Positions 21,960 to 33,156 of a stretch of 64,000 nucleotides of DNA are shown here, piece by piece; position 1 is the first letter of the stretch; each line of letters begins with the position of its first letter. This DNA comes from Lunularia cruciata (taxonomy: Eukaryota; Streptophyta; Marchantiopsida; Lunulariales; Lunulariaceae), in contig OX419758.1 in the NCBI GenBank assembly GCA_948567375.1, positions 38,507,001 through 38,571,000 on the forward strand, in the 5' to 3' direction. The translations under genes and the position numbers were made by a program. The notes below the pieces were generated by a model, which was not told the DNA's origin, ran no database searches, and worked only from the letters and a program-made list of their open reading frames with translations.

Positions 21960-23371
21960 GGGTAGTTTTGCAACATGTAAACAAGGAGTAAAACACCTTC
22001 TCCTTCAAGGAAGGCTTTCTATTTTATGAGAATTGGATCTATGTTCCAACCAAGGGTGATCTCTAACTTGTGCACCTTCAAGAAGCCCATGACTTACCAA
22101 TCGTTGGTCATATGGGTGTGGACAAGACCTTGGGTACCCTACAATGCCTATGGTGGTGGCCCAACATGGTATGAGATGTTTGAGAGGTTTTCCAATATTG
22201 TGAGAGCTACCAATGCAACAAGGCCAACAATTAGAAACCAAGTGGCTTCCTTCAATCACTTCCTATCCCATTTGCTCAATGGGAATATATGAGCTTAGGT
22301 CTCATCACATCCTTGCTTAAGATAATGCAAAGTCACACAACAATTGTGGTGTTTGTGGATAAACTTAGTAAGCAAATCTATTTGGCATCAACTTTTGATA
22401 TAGTGGATGCTCCAACATTGGCTTAGATCTACTTTGACAATGTCTTCAAGCATCATAGGATACCTTGTGTACTCATCTTTGACCGTGATTCTCATTTCAC
22501 CAAAAAATTTTTGCAAGCACTCTTCCAAATACTTGGCACCAAGCTTGCTTTGTCCATGGTCTATCATCTTCAAACTGATGGACAAATTAAACATGAAAAT
22601 TGAACTTGGAGGATATGCTTTGTACCTTTGTCAACATTCACCATACAAATTAGGACAAGTGTTTGTAGTTGCTAAGTTTGCTTAGTTGTAGTTGCTAAGT
22701 TTACAATAATTCCAAACATGCAAGCACCAAATTCTCTCTCTTCTTCCTTAATTTTGGCCAAGACCTATGTGTTCTTGATTCCCTTCTTACTCCACTTCCA
22801 TCTCATGTCCCTCATACTTCCACCTTCTTGGCCACCATATCCCAATTCTTACAACAAGCCAAATCTCATCTCCTTGTTGCTCAAAACCATTAGAAACAAT
22901 ATGCGGACCAACACCATCATGATCTCACTTTTCAACTTGATGATAAGGTCATGTTTTATTCTAGTAACGTATCCCTTCCAGTTGATACCCAAGTCCATAA
23001 ACTTACTCCTAATTGGATAGGTCTATTTGATGTCACTCAAATCATTTCTCCTATTGCTTATCAACTTGCCTTGCCTTCCCATATGCGATTCTACCCTATC
23101 TTTCATATTTCCAAGCTTAAACCCTTTGTCCCATGCATCTTCATTTCCCTCTCGTGTCCAATCCCCTCTTTCTCCATGCCTATCAATGATCCTGAAGAGT
23201 ATGAAGTTGATTGTATTCTTGCATGTTGCCATATTCAACATGGCCGCCAACAACATACTAAGTACATGGTCCTTTGGAAAGGGTATCTCCTTCATGATGC
23301 CACTAGGGAGCCTCTTTCTCATCTCTATAGTGCACAAATGGCCATCCAAGAGTTTGAAGCTTCAATGGTGA
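21960..23371 (+). pseudogene. C1 integrase with chromodomain, remnant
   Basis: The zinc-binding start is HLQEAHDLPIVGHMGVDKTLG-like (22070-22130), followed by the core VDAPTLA, IPCVLIFDRDSHF (22450-22495) and YHLQTDGQI (22560-22580). The GPY-like part TPNWIGLFDVTQIISPIAYQL lies in 22951-23466, followed by a chromodomain with EEYEVDCILACCH, VLWKGYLLHDATREP (23195-23325) and a final IQEFEAS. It resembles the chromodomain of B but differs in spacing. Frame changes occur around 22600 and 22950. Confidence 0.78.
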
Positions 23372-23400
23372 CAAAGACATCACTAACTAGTGGGAGAACA

Positions 23401-23599
23401 TATAACAATATGGAGTTTACCAATAAGCTAATCAAGACTAACAAAGTAGCAGATATGCCAAATTAGCCTAGAATATTCTAGAAGCATCTAAGAAGCTTCT
23501 TGGTACCTTCTAAGTATTGGGTAATATGCATACCAAGTGGTGACTTACAAAAGGAAGCTTCTTGTTTATTGGTATTAAGCTTCTTGGCTATTGGTATTC
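23401..23599 (+). repeat. C1 3' LTR, truncated
   Basis: Starts TATAACAATATGGAGTTTAC after a purine-rich GTGGGAGAACA. It matches the first half of the 5' LTR up to about AAGCTTCTTGGCTAT and then gives way to a reversed B LTR. The junction (23590-23612) is fuzzy, with several TTGGTATT repeats. Confidence 0.7.
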
Positions 23600-23774
23600 T
23601 TGTCTTATTATTGGTATTGCATTTTAAAATGATTTTTGGCTCTTGCTCTAATAGTAGAAGTATTCTTTCTATGACAACTCTATCTAATATACCTAGCTCA
23701 TCATACCTAACATCTTTTTAGATGTTATCAATTCAATTTTCACCTCTAGATAATATATCTAGTTATTGGTATTA
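23600..23774 (-). repeat. B2 3' LTR fragment
   Basis: Reverse of the first tandem unit of the B LTR, ending GGTATTATA at 23774 next to a CCTCCCCC (reverse polypurine tract). The remaining 570 bp of the LTR are missing at the C1 junction. Confidence 0.78.
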
Positions 23775-25081
23775 TAAACCTCCCCCATTTAAGATGCAAT
23801 GTCCTCATTGCAAAGTTGTTGCTCAAAAGATTTCATTGACATTGGTGCATTGGTCAAGTTGACTGCTAGCTCCCATGTTGCCTCATATAGTAGGTACTCT
23901 TTCTAATGTACAACATATTTCATACATGGATGGCAAGTACCATAGATGCATTTTTGGAGAATGCGTTTGACTTCATATTCCTTCATGTCATCAATGAGTG
24001 TTGAACAAGGTCAAATTTCTTGTATGGAAGACAAGTGTAGCAATTGGGGTCCATATTTGCATAGTAAGGACACATGGAATACTAGATGGATCTTCATGTG
24101 TGGTGGTAGCTCTAGGTGATAGGCTACTATTTGAATTTGATGAAGGATGAAAAAAGGCCCAACAAAACAAAATCTAAGATTGCAAGGGCCAACTAACATG
24201 AGGTTGGTTGTTGACAACCAGACTTGATCCCCAACATTGAACTCTAAGTACCAATGATGTGCATTTGCATACTATTTTTGTCAATTTTGGGCAATTTACA
24301 ACCTATTTTTGGTGTTCTCCACTCCTTGTTGGATTTTGGAAACAAAAGTGTTGATGGCATTTACCTTGGTATCCATCAGGCAGGTCTCCATCAAAGGTGT
24401 GAAAGGATGCTCTCCGTACATAAGGAAGAATGGTGTGGATACATCCACTAAATTGTTGTATGAAAATTCCACTAGTGGAAGTAATATGTCCCACCTTTCT
24501 TGCTTGTCTAGGATGAAGCCCTAGATCATGTCTTCAATAGTGCAATTAGCGCAAACTGTTTGTCCATTAGTATGTAGATGGTAAGTTGTGGACATGGCCA
24601 ATTTAGTTTTGAAAAACCCAAAGAGTGTTCTCCAAAAAAAACTAGTGAATTGAGTACCTCTATCAATTATGAACACTCAAGATAGCCTATGGTGAGAAAA
24701 GATTGCATCTAAGTACAATTGAGCTAATTATAGGGCGGTCACATCATTGGTGGTAGGATGCACATGAATCATTTTTCTAACTCAATCAACAAAGATTACA
24801 AACCCGGTGGAGTCAAACCCGGTGGAGTCAAACCCGGTGGAGATCTTGGGCAATTCAAAAACTAGATCCATGCTTACTTGTTCCCATTGTTGTGTAGGAG
24901 TAGGAAGGGGTTGAGTCCTACAAGAGCTTGATTAGAAGCTTTATTCTACTAATAGAGTAGGCAAATTTGAACATACTCCATCACATGATTGCTCATCTTG
25001 TTCCAATAGTAATGACATTTTGCTGCATCCAAAGTTTTGTATGCAACAAACATGACCTACAAGGGCAGAATCATGACATTG
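23775..25081 (-). pseudogene. B2 integrase with chromodomain, remnant
   Basis: Reverse complement of the B1 segment 3645-4921. From high to low coordinate: the integrase zinc region (near 25080), a D-x-FV-LP core with DSTGF tripled (24801-24843), then HPT-GQT-like text near 24560, the GPFF-like segment (24020-24200, VGPCNLRFCFVGPF) and the chromodomain end (23785-23990, matching the ATWE-ANLT text of B1). Stops are frequent. The domain order is the same as in B1. Confidence 0.75.
24801..24843. repeat. 15-bp tandem triplication
   Basis: Unit AACCCGGTGGAGTCA present 2.9 times. On the minus (coding) strand it adds two in-frame copies of a five-residue DSTGF-like motif inside the B2 integrase; B1 has one copy at 3880-3895. 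Confidence 0.85.
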
Positions 25082-25579
25082 GCCAACTACTAAACAAGAA
25101 TAAATGGCCATTATCCTTGCAACCAAGAATTGGAAGCACTATCCTGGCTAGAAGGCATTTGTAGTAGAGATAGACCAAAAACCTTAAGTCTACTTCAAGA
25201 CACAAAAAGATCTATCTTGTTGATAGATTTGGTGGGTGGAGTGGAGACAAATTTTCAATATGAAAATCACATATGTAGAAGGCAAGAAGAAATTAGCATA
25301 TGAATTTACCCAAATGCCTATGGCAAACAATCTAGTAGTAGAGGTCAAGATGAACCATGAATTTTAGCCAAGGATTCTTGCTGCTACAAAGATTGATCCA
25401 TAGATTATAGGAGCTCAATCATCAATTAATGTTACCAACACCCAAGGACTCACTTTTTGTGATGGTATTTATGGAATTTGGATAACCCAAATATTAGAAC
25501 CACCATCCTAGCGGAATGTCATGATTCTGCCATTGTAGGTCATTTTGTTGTATCCATGTTTTGTGTGTTAGTTGTGTTT
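25082..25579 (+). pseudogene. Inverted B2 segment: RNase H to integrase N-terminus
   Basis: This segment matches B1 about 3215-3690 in the plus direction: AAGAATTGGAAGCACTATCC (tether), KITYVEGKKKLAYEFT-like text (25263-25305) and the C-G-MSHDSAIVGH-like integrase zinc part (25500-25550). It lies between two minus-strand parts of the same element and fills exactly the gap between them. About 35 bp of the integrase end (TGTCATGATTCTGCC) occur in both orientations, at 25045-25080 and 25517-25555. Confidence 0.7.
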
Positions 25580-26270
25580 TGTAACACCCATTTATACATA
25601 TGTGTGGTATTGTGATATTTAGCTTGGTATTACAAGTACTTAAGAGATATAATTTATATAGAGATAAAGAATGGTTCTATATTAGTCATGGTTAGCTAAA
25701 GTTAGTCATAGCTAAGATAGAGGGGACCTTACTTTAGAGGAAGTAGAAAAGATGACCACCACTATTTTGGATTTTAGTGTGTTGACTTGGTATTGTTCCT
25801 AGGTGTTTGGGTTTGAGGAAAGAGTTGAGAACTCTTGGGCCCGCAAGCCTTTTTGTTTTGGATTCTTCTTTAGTCCAAGGATAGCCCATGTGAAAGAATC
25901 CTTGGCTTAGTAGTTGGGTCAAGATAAGACCACCTACTTAGGGAAATATGCCCATGTGAATGGATATTCCTTTCTACTTTTTGACTTTACTTGACTTTTA
26001 GTCTAGTAACTTGAGTTATTGCGGTAATTAGTAACTTTGGTACATAACTATTTCACAAGTATATAAACAAGGAGTGAGGAGGTACTCATCATCCTTTCAT
26101 TTGCAATTATCTCTCTCTCATTGAGTTCTCTAGTGAGCAATGTCTTGAGTCTTGGATTGTTAGCCTTGGAGGAGTATGATGGATTGGGGTTCCTTGTCTT
26201 CTAAGTCCATGGTGTGCTACCATAATAGCCATCAGAGGTTCATCCTGAGTGAGAGACATGCCGGCTCACA
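25580..26270 (+). repeat. A2 5' LTR
   Basis: 691 bp, TGTAACACCCATT to CCGGCTCACA. The TATA-like ACAAGTATATAAAC (26055-26070) sits about 200 bp before the end and is the likely promoter; CTCTCTCTCATTGAG follows it in all copies. Confidence 0.92.
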
Positions 26271-26274
26271 TTTT

Positions 26275-26290
26275 TGGTTCCGGTGCCGAG
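26275..26290 (+). other. A2 primer binding site
   Basis: TGGTTCCGGTGCCGAG, four T-rich bases after the LTR. Compared with the tRNA-Asp type site of Athila/Tat elements (TGG-GCCG-TGCCGGGG pattern) it keeps TGG, CCG, TGCCG and G. The assignment is by resemblance only. Confidence 0.55.
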
Positions 26291-27566
26291 ACCTCTCTAG
26301 AAGGTAAGATAATGTTCCGTGTTCAATTCTACATTAGACAAAAGGAGACTATGAGAGCTCACTTGGAGAGAACATTAGGAGAGGAGAGGGTTGAACTTAT
26401 GTTAGAGAACCAAGATCCATGTGTATACCCTATAGTTCATTATGATGTCTTTGAAGTGATTTTGTACATCTTGTACACATGAGAGGATTTGGAGAGATTG
26501 TGTGAGGTGGATTGTAGATTTTGGGGATTAAGGTGATTTTGGGCAAAATCTCAAGTTTGAGATCTGGAATTGAAATTTCTACACATAATAGCTTGGGTTA
26601 TTTTTCAGTTAGCACACTTGAAATTATTATGAGAGCTACTATGCGCACTGGGTTAGAATTTCTGAAAGTTGATAGGGTAAACTGCTCCCACAATTGCATG
26701 CTCTTTGGAAAATTGTACAGAGTCTTCCATTTCTTTAATTTTTAGTAAATTATCATGAAAATTTCCAAGAAAATTCAGTGCATTTTATTCTACTTTCTGC
26801 CACAAAAATTAGAGAGAGATCATTCTTGCACAGGGAGTTATGAGCTTTTGAAGTGAAGGGGTTGGTTTTCAGACCAAATCTGAAATATGTGTGCTGAATA
26901 GAAAGATGTCTAGACCAAATGGCTTGATGAAAAGATCTGAAATTTTGCAGGGGAGGACACCCTAAAGTTTCAATCACGTGTGAAAAATTTCAGAGGACTG
27001 TCACATATAAGTTGAGAGATCTGAGTGAAATTGTGAGAAAGGGTCAATTCTGCAGAGTGGAGATCTCATGCATGAGGAGTTTGAGAGCAACAAAAAGCAT
27101 GTTTGAGTGTTTAGATTCATGGAGGGTCACCAAGAGTGGAAATTAAGACTATGCAAGGTTCCCCAAGGGGTTTGAGGTGATTTTAGGGGTGGATTTGAGG
27201 AAATGAGGGTTTACAATAGAATTTGAAGAGAGTATTGAGAGGATCTAAAAACCTACACCACTTAGAGGAAAGAGTGAGTCTAAGTGCTTTCTATGTGGAG
27301 AGAAGGAACATAAGGCAAGTTCATGTCCAATGACCTTTGAGAGCAAGAGATTGAGGGAAAGGAGAGGTTTACTTGACTTGGGTTTGCACTCTAGGATTTG
27401 ATGTTGCTATAGAAATCTTGGAGCAACCTGAACCCTTTGTGTTCACTAGAGTAGATTATTCTCAGATGATGTTAGTTATGTTTATACTCTATTAGTAATA
27501 GAGTGGGAGAAAAGGAAAAAAAAAGAAAAAAAAATTGGGAGAAAAGAAAGATAGTGAGGGGTTAAG
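26291..27566 (+). other. A2 leader with an isolated CCHC zinc knuckle
   Basis: A 1.28 kb leader between primer site and gag ATG. It contains an open segment around 27270-27340 reading KCFLCGEKEHKASSCP, an exact C-x2-C-x4-H-x4-C knuckle at 27285-27326, about 240 bases before the main gag start and out of phase with its own surroundings. The last 60 bases before gag are purine-rich (AAAAAAAGAAAAAA-type runs near 27515-27550). A1 has lost most of this region by deletion. Confidence 0.55.
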
Positions 27567-29009
27567 ATGTGGAAACTTCTGATTTTCTTTGGCAAGGATG
27601 GAGAAGATGTGGACGCCTTTGTGAGAGACTTCAAGAGAGCTTGCATAGGAAACGATGAGAGGAGGAAGAATGAGTGGGCCTCATTATTACCAGATTTCTT
27701 TGAAGATGCAGCACTTACATGGTATGAGTCAGAATACCAAAAGAGAGAGAGGAGAGATAGGGAAGAAGAGTCTTGGGAGACTTTGACTTCAACACTCATT
27801 GAGAACTTTCTTCCAGATGAGAGTTATGAGAGATTGATGAGTGAGGTTACCTTTCTAAAACAAGGAGATGGAGAGAAAGTGAGAATCTATGTGGAAAGAG
27901 TGGAAAAGTTAGAGTCCAGATTTTGCATAGTGTTGAGGAAGTGTGGAGATGATGTGGAGACTATTATGATTGGCATAGGGGCCATGCTCACCAAGAATTT
28001 TGTTGGAGGATTGAGACCACAAATTAGAACCAAGGTGAGATATGAGAAACCTTCTTCCAAGGTTGAAGTTATCAAGATCGCAATTCATATGGAGGAGAGT
28101 TTGGAAGAGGATGAGAGTGATTTGGTGGTGAAGGAGATTACACATCCTCCTCAAGGCTACAATTATGGTGAAACTTCTGATACTTTGGTGGCAAGGGTTG
28201 CACCACAAGTAGTAGTTTCTCTAGTTCTTGTACCTCGACCAAAAGATCCACTTCAAACCATCATAGAACAACTTGCGGATCTAAAGATCAATGTGGTGCA
28301 ACTATGGGAGAAGAGAGAGGTGGATCATAATGTAGGGAGAGGGCCTAGGAGTTATGGAAACTATCCATATAGAGGAGGCCAACCAACCAACAATTTCAAT
28401 GATAGAAATTGTTTTGGTTGTAGAGGAAGAGGCCATATCCAAAGGAATTGCCCAAATTCCACTTATCATGGAGGAAGGGGTTATGAGGGAGCCAATAGAG
28501 GGAAAGAGGGAGGTAGTGAAACCCAAGTGGCTCCTTATCCAAACAAAGGTAAGGGGATAGCATCCATAGATATGGTTGAGAGCAAGTATGAGAAAGGAGA
28601 GTGCTCAAACTCCAAGGATCTTAATTTGGAGCTTTTGACACAAGAGAAGAAGAGAGCTCATTTTGCAGAGGATGTTCACTCTTCTCAAGGATTTACTCCA
28701 AGCAAGGATACTCCTATGTCTACTAGGAGCACTTGCACCTCAACACCATCAACAACAAAGACTTCAAGGAAGAAGTTGGGGATGGAGGACTTCTTGATCT
28801 CAAAGCAACAATGGATTTACAATGTTTTGGGGGATGTTGGTAGTCATAAGGCTAACATCACAATGGGCCAATTGATTGCTTTGAACCCTACATTGAGAAA
28901 GGAGCTTAGAGGTGATTTGAGTTCTACAAGGAGCAAGAGGAAGAAGAAGGCAAAAGCTCCAGTATCAATGGGGGTAGTGGATGCCAAGCCAACACCATGG
29001 GAGGCTTAG
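27567..29009 (+). pseudogene. A2 gag (480 codons) running into protease
   Basis: Long open frame beginning MWKLLIFFGKDGEDVD. Capsid features include FVRDFKRACIGND and DAALTWYESE, the usual Ty3 gag block before the matrix-capsid core. The nucleocapsid knuckle is CFGCRGRGHIQRNC (28416-28455 region), followed by a Gly/Arg-rich tail. The last 150 codons are a Ser/Thr/Lys-rich spacer. The frame ends at TAG 29007-29009, where A1 reads TGT, so the stop is a private lesion. The start is the first ATG after a stop and follows the purine run. The product is the capsid precursor. This copy may still be translated but not extended into pol. Confidence 0.85.
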
Positions 29010-29340
29010 GAATATGCCTCCAAGATTTGTGTGAGAGTGAATGGTCACAACATCAAAGATGCATTGGTTGATGGAGGATCAACAGTAAATGTCATGTCAG
29101 AAAGGTTGATAAAGAAGTTGGGTATGATACCCTTAAGACCTTCAACATTTGTGGTGAGCATGGCAAACAAGCAACAAGTATGACAAGTAGGGGTGATGGA
29201 TAAAGTGATAGTTTCAATTATGGGAGTTCAAAATCTCATGACTTTCCAAGTCTTGAAGGATTCAAGCTATGACTTACTTCTTGGAAGACCATGGTTGAGA
29301 GTAGCACGCACAAATGATCAATGGCACAAAGGGTACTTGA
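29010..29340 (+). pseudogene. A2 aspartic protease remnant
   Basis: Text VRVNGHNIKDALVDGGSTVN (29030-29095) carries D-G-G-S at the place of the catalytic D-T/S-G. A similar D-G-G-S occurs in A1, so Gly is the family state. The second block LLLGRPWLRVA lies at 29275-29310. The frame is interrupted by the TAG at 29007 and by a TGA at 29181-29183 that A1 shares. Confidence 0.75.
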
Positions 29341-31274
29341 GGATTGGGCCATCAAACCATAGAGTCATAGTTCCTGTGACTAACACCACCAACACTTCAC
29401 ATTCAGATACACCATCTTCTGATTATTGGGAATCAGATTCTGAAGAAGGAGCTTCAGGTGTGGATACAAGCATGGAAGAGGAGACTTCCACGAAGGAGGA
29501 TGAATCTGAATCTGATTCAAATGTGTATCCTTTATGTGCTATGGATTTTGCACCTAAGCCAAAGGTTTTGAAGGACCCAGATAAATCACCATTGACACTT
29601 GAGGAGGTAGAGAGAAGGTTAGCTACCCTCAAGTATGGCCCAAATGTTGCCAAGGAGGAGAAGGTGAGATTTGAGGAGATTTTCCACAAGTTCATCCATG
29701 TTTTTGCTTTCAATTACAAGGATTTGAAGGAAGTCACCTTGGAGGAGCACAAGATAGAGGTGGAGTCACATGCAAGACAAATCCGCCAAAAACAATGTCG
29801 CATTAGCCCACTAATATCTTTGGTTGTGAAAGAGGAGATTGACAAGCTCAAGGAGGCTGGATTTATCTTTAAGGTAGAGAATTCAAAATGGGTGTCTCCA
29901 ATTGTCATTGTGAAGAAAAAGAATGGCAAGCTTCGGGTATGTGTGGATTACAAGAAGCTCAATGTTGTAACCAAGAAGGACTACTACCCATTGCCATTTA
30001 TTGATGAGATCTTGGAGGAGGTTGCAAGTCATGAGAGGTATAGTTTTGGAGATGGTTATAGTGGATATAACCAAATCAAGATTGCACCAGAGCATCAACA
30101 ACTCACTACATTCATCACACCTTGGAGAACTTACGCTTTCAAGGTCATGCCTTTTGGGCTCTGCAATGCTCCAGCCACATTCCAACGGTTCATGAACAAA
30201 GTATTTGAACCTTCCATTGGGAAATTTGTGAGAGACTTCATTGATGACATTTGTGTCTATGGGAGCAAGGAGGAGCACTTTGAGCACCTAATCAAGGTCT
30301 TGCAATGCTTGGATGAGGCAAATGCATCACTCAACCCAAAGAATTGCATTTTTGGATGTGAAGAAGGTCTACTTTTGGGGCACATCATCTCCAAGGATGG
30401 AATAGCAGTTGATCCTGAGAAGGTGAGGAAAATCTCAGACCTTCCATTCCCTTCAAGGTTGACAAAGTTACGCCAATTCTTGGGGATAGTTGGATATTAT
30501 AAGAGGTTCATCTTCTTATTTTCCAACAAGGCTTATGCATTGACCATCTACATGAAGAAGGGTGTAGATTACATGGTGATTTTGGAGGACAAGAAGGCTC
30601 TCAAAGCTTTTTAGGAGCTCAAGCAATCCCTTGTTGTAGCTCCAATTCTTGCTAAACTTGATTGGAGTAAGCCTTTCATCCTCTACACTGATGCTTCTAA
30701 TGTAGCTATAGGATGCACTTTTAGTCAATTAGACCAAGATGGGCATGATCATCCAATAGCTTATGCTAGTAGGTAGATGGTTTTAGCAGAGAAGAACAAC
30801 TCTATCATGGGGAGAGAAGGGTTGGCAGTGATCTTTGGTCTCAAGAAGTTTAGACACTACTTGATTGGAGGGAAAGCCACCATTGTCACGGATCACAAGG
30901 CTTTGAAGTACATCTTCAACAAGCCTAATGTTGAAGGGAGACTAGCAAGGTGGATGATACTCTTGTGTGAGTATGACTACACCATTGAGGATAAGCCAAG
31001 AAAGAAACATGCAAATGCTGATTTGTTATCTAGAGCCTATGATCATGATGGAGATGAGCCTATGGATGATTACTTCCCGGATGAGGAGCTCATGAAAATC
31101 TCAATCACTCAAGAGGTTCCAATAGAGTACAAGGAGATTGTGGATTTTGTGACAAGAGGTAACTATCCAGAAGAGATGCATGCTAGGGAGAGGAAGGCCC
31201 TTGCGGCAAGATCTAGACCTTACACAATGGTGGAGGATATTCTTTTTCACCAAGGAGCAGATGGTCTACTTTGA
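29193..31274 (+). pseudogene. A2 reverse transcriptase and RNase H
   Basis: Open frame 29193-30614 (473 codons) holds an acidic spacer, then RT: WVSPIVIVKKKNGKLRVCVD (29889-29948), YYPLPFIDEIL, YSGYNQIKIAPEHQ, MPFGLCNAPATFQRFM and FVRDFIDDICVYGS (30225-30265) with both catalytic Asp residues, then LRQFLGIVGYYKRFI. After a TAG at 30612-30614, RNase H continues: FILYTDASNVAIGC (30680-30720, catalytic Asp kept), TAG at 30775, then 30777-31274 with EGLAVIFGLKKFRHYL and TIVTDHKALKYIF. It ends at TGA 31272-31274, shared with A1. It is the best preserved polymerase of the window, although split. Confidence 0.9.
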
Positions 31275-31280
31275 AGAGCA

Positions 31281-32440
31281 ATGGGTAAGGAAGAGTCTAT
31301 CCTACTCATAAAGGAGTTTCATGAAGGTTTAGTATGTGGAGTACACTTTGCAGGAAAGGTGACTACTTTCAAGATTCTAGATGCAGGTTACCATTGGAGA
31401 GGGATTTTCAATGATTGTCTTGATTATTGCAAAACTTGTCAAACTTTTCATGTTTGTCAAGCTTTTGCTAGAAAGTCTACATCCACTCCACCACTTAGAT
31501 CAATTCCATTGCTAGGACCTTTTGAGAAGTGGGGAATTGATTTTGTAGGTCCTCTCAATAGAACTCCAAGGAACAATCGATACATTGTGGAAGTTATTGA
31601 TTACCTTACCAAGTGGGCTGAGGCTAGACCATTGAGGGACAAGAATGAAGATGAAGTGGGTAGATTTCTTTATGAATGCATTATCACTAGGTTTGGATTC
31701 CCTTTGGATTTGGTTTCTGAGAGAGAGGAAGAGAGTTTATAGAAAGCATTACTACAACCATGCTACGGCATTTTTCTATCTTACATAGAGTAACTACATC
31801 CTATAAGCCAAATTCCAATGGCTTGGCAGAGAGAACCAATCAGACCTTGTGCATGATGTTGACCAAAGATGCAGAAATGGAGAGAGCTAAACATCATTGG
31901 GACAAGAGGATTCATGCAGTTTTGTGGGAGTAGAGGACAACCATGAAGACTTCCACCGGATATTCTCCATTTCAATGGAGAATATCCGGTATTAGTATAT
32001 GGTATTGAGTCTACCTTACCTATTCACTTTGATATTCCTACCTTCCAATGCATTCATAAGAGATTGAAGAAAGCACAAGGAGGTGATGCAGAGAAGTCAA
32101 GGAAGGATCAACTCATGGAGTTGGAAGAGGCAAGAGCATTTGCTATGGTTTGAGTGGAGCAAGCCCAAAGGAAACAAAACGAGAGCTATGACAAGAGGCA
32201 AGGCAAGAAGAAGGTGGAGCCTTTCAAAGAAGGTGATTGGGTAATGTTGTTTGATTCTATTTGATTCAAGAGAGTACAAAAGAAGTTTTTGCCTAAGTAC
32301 TTTGGACCTTTCATAGTGGAGAAGGTGTGGGGCAATTACACCTATGATCTCAAGGAGTTGGGAGGAAGACACTTTGATAGGATTAACCATGATAAGTTGA
32401 AGATGTACCATAGAAGGTAGAGAGACCTTCACTTTGAGGA
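31281..32440 (+). pseudogene. A2 integrase remnant
   Basis: In the same frame as RNase H after the shared TGA. The zinc part is CLDYCKTCQTFHVC (31415-31460); the core is FEKWGIDFVGPLNRTP (31520-31565) and IDYLTKWAEARPL (31597-31635). The frame breaks after FPLDLVSEREEES at 31742. Later parts are SNGLAERTNQT-like (31815-31840), KTSTGYSPFQ with a 16-bp fold-back insertion (31945-31990), and a C-terminal GPY/F block KYFGPFIVEKVWGNYTYDL (32297-32355). No chromodomain follows, which separates this family from B and C. Confidence 0.87.
31956..31989. repeat. Perfect 16-bp palindrome with 2-base loop in A2 integrase
   Basis: CCGGATATTCTCCATT, two bases, then its exact reverse complement. Removing the 16 bases TGGAGAATATCCGGTA restores the expected SPFQ-LVYG junction, so this is a fold-back (template-switch) insertion and not a functional site. 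Confidence 0.85.
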
Positions 32441-32454
32441 CAAAGTGAAAACTT

Positions 32455-32468
32455 AGTCCGGGGGTAAA
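32455..32468 (+). other. A2 polypurine tract
   Basis: AGTCCGGGGGTAAA just before the 3' LTR, downstream of the integrase stop; a G-rich form usual in Athila/Tat-like elements. Confidence 0.7.
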
Positions 32469-33156
32469 TGTAACACCTATTTGTGCATGTGTGTGGTATT
32501 GTGATATTTAGCTTGGTATTACAAGTACTTAAGAGATATTATTTATATAGAGATAAAGGATGGTTCTATATTAGTCATGGTTAGCTAAAGTTAGTCATAG
32601 CTAAGATAGAGGGGACCTTACTTTAGAGGAAGTAGAAAAGATGAGCACTACTATTTTGGATTTTAGTGTGTTGACTTGGTATTATTCCTAGGTGTTTGGG
32701 TTTGAGGAAAGAGTTGAGAACTCTTGGGCCCGCAAGCCTTTTTGTTTTGGATTCTTCTTTAGTCCAAGGATAGCCCATGTGAAGGAATCCTTGACTTAGT
32801 GGTTGGGTCAAGATAAGACCACCTACTTAGGGGAATATACCCATGTGAATGGATATTCCTTTCTACTTTTTGACTTTACTTGACTTTTAGTCTAGTAACT
32901 TGAGTTACTACGGTAATTAGTAACTTTGGTACGTAACTGTTTCACAAGTATATAAACAAGGGATGAGGTGGTACTCATCATCCTTTCATTTGCAACTATC
33001 TCTCTCTCATTGAGTTCTCTAGTAAGCAATGTCTTGAGTCTTGGAGTGTTAGCCTTGGAGGAGTATGATGGAGTTGGGGGTTCTTTGCCTTCTTGGTCCA
33101 TGGTGCGCTACCATAACAGCCATTAGAGGTTCATCTTGAGTGAGAGATAGGCCGCC
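32469..33156 (+). repeat. A2 3' LTR (last bases missing)
   Basis: 688 bp from TGTAACACCTATTTG to GAGATAGGCCGCC. Against the 5' LTR it lacks the final GGCTCACA-type end. About 95% identical by eye. Confidence 0.9.

Larger units (their letters stand above)
18310..23599 (+). mobile_element. Ty3/gypsy chromovirus family C copy C1 inserted in C0
   Basis: Nearly complete element: 5' LTR 18310-18701, primer site 18703-18714, gag, protease, RT-RNase H, integrase with chromodomain, and a truncated 3' LTR from 23401. It sits inside the RT of C0, a member of the same family. Right of 23599 the reversed B2 LTR begins, so its own 3' end and the C0 remainder are missing. All domains contain stops. Confidence 0.8.
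25580..33156 (+). mobile_element. Ty3/gypsy Athila/Tat-like copy A2, youngest element
   Basis: Almost complete 7.6 kb element with both LTRs (25580-26270 and 32469-33156), primer site, leader, gag, protease, RT, RNase H, integrase and polypurine tract. By eye the LTRs differ at about 30-35 of 688 positions, mostly transitions. The 3' LTR lacks its last few bases and no target duplication is found, so the right junction was altered. The internal region has two long open frames (480 and 473 codons) but also stops and a fold-back insertion, so it is non-autonomous now. Confidence 0.9.

Noticed and set aside
23020-23371. Overlapping open stretches on both strands around the C1 chromodomain
   Set aside because: Only one plus frame gives the EEYEVD and WKGY chromodomain motifs; the others are shadows.
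27482-27799. 105-codon minus-strand open stretch over the A2 gag start
   Set aside because: Shadow of the gag frame and of a purine run; antisense to a well supported gag.
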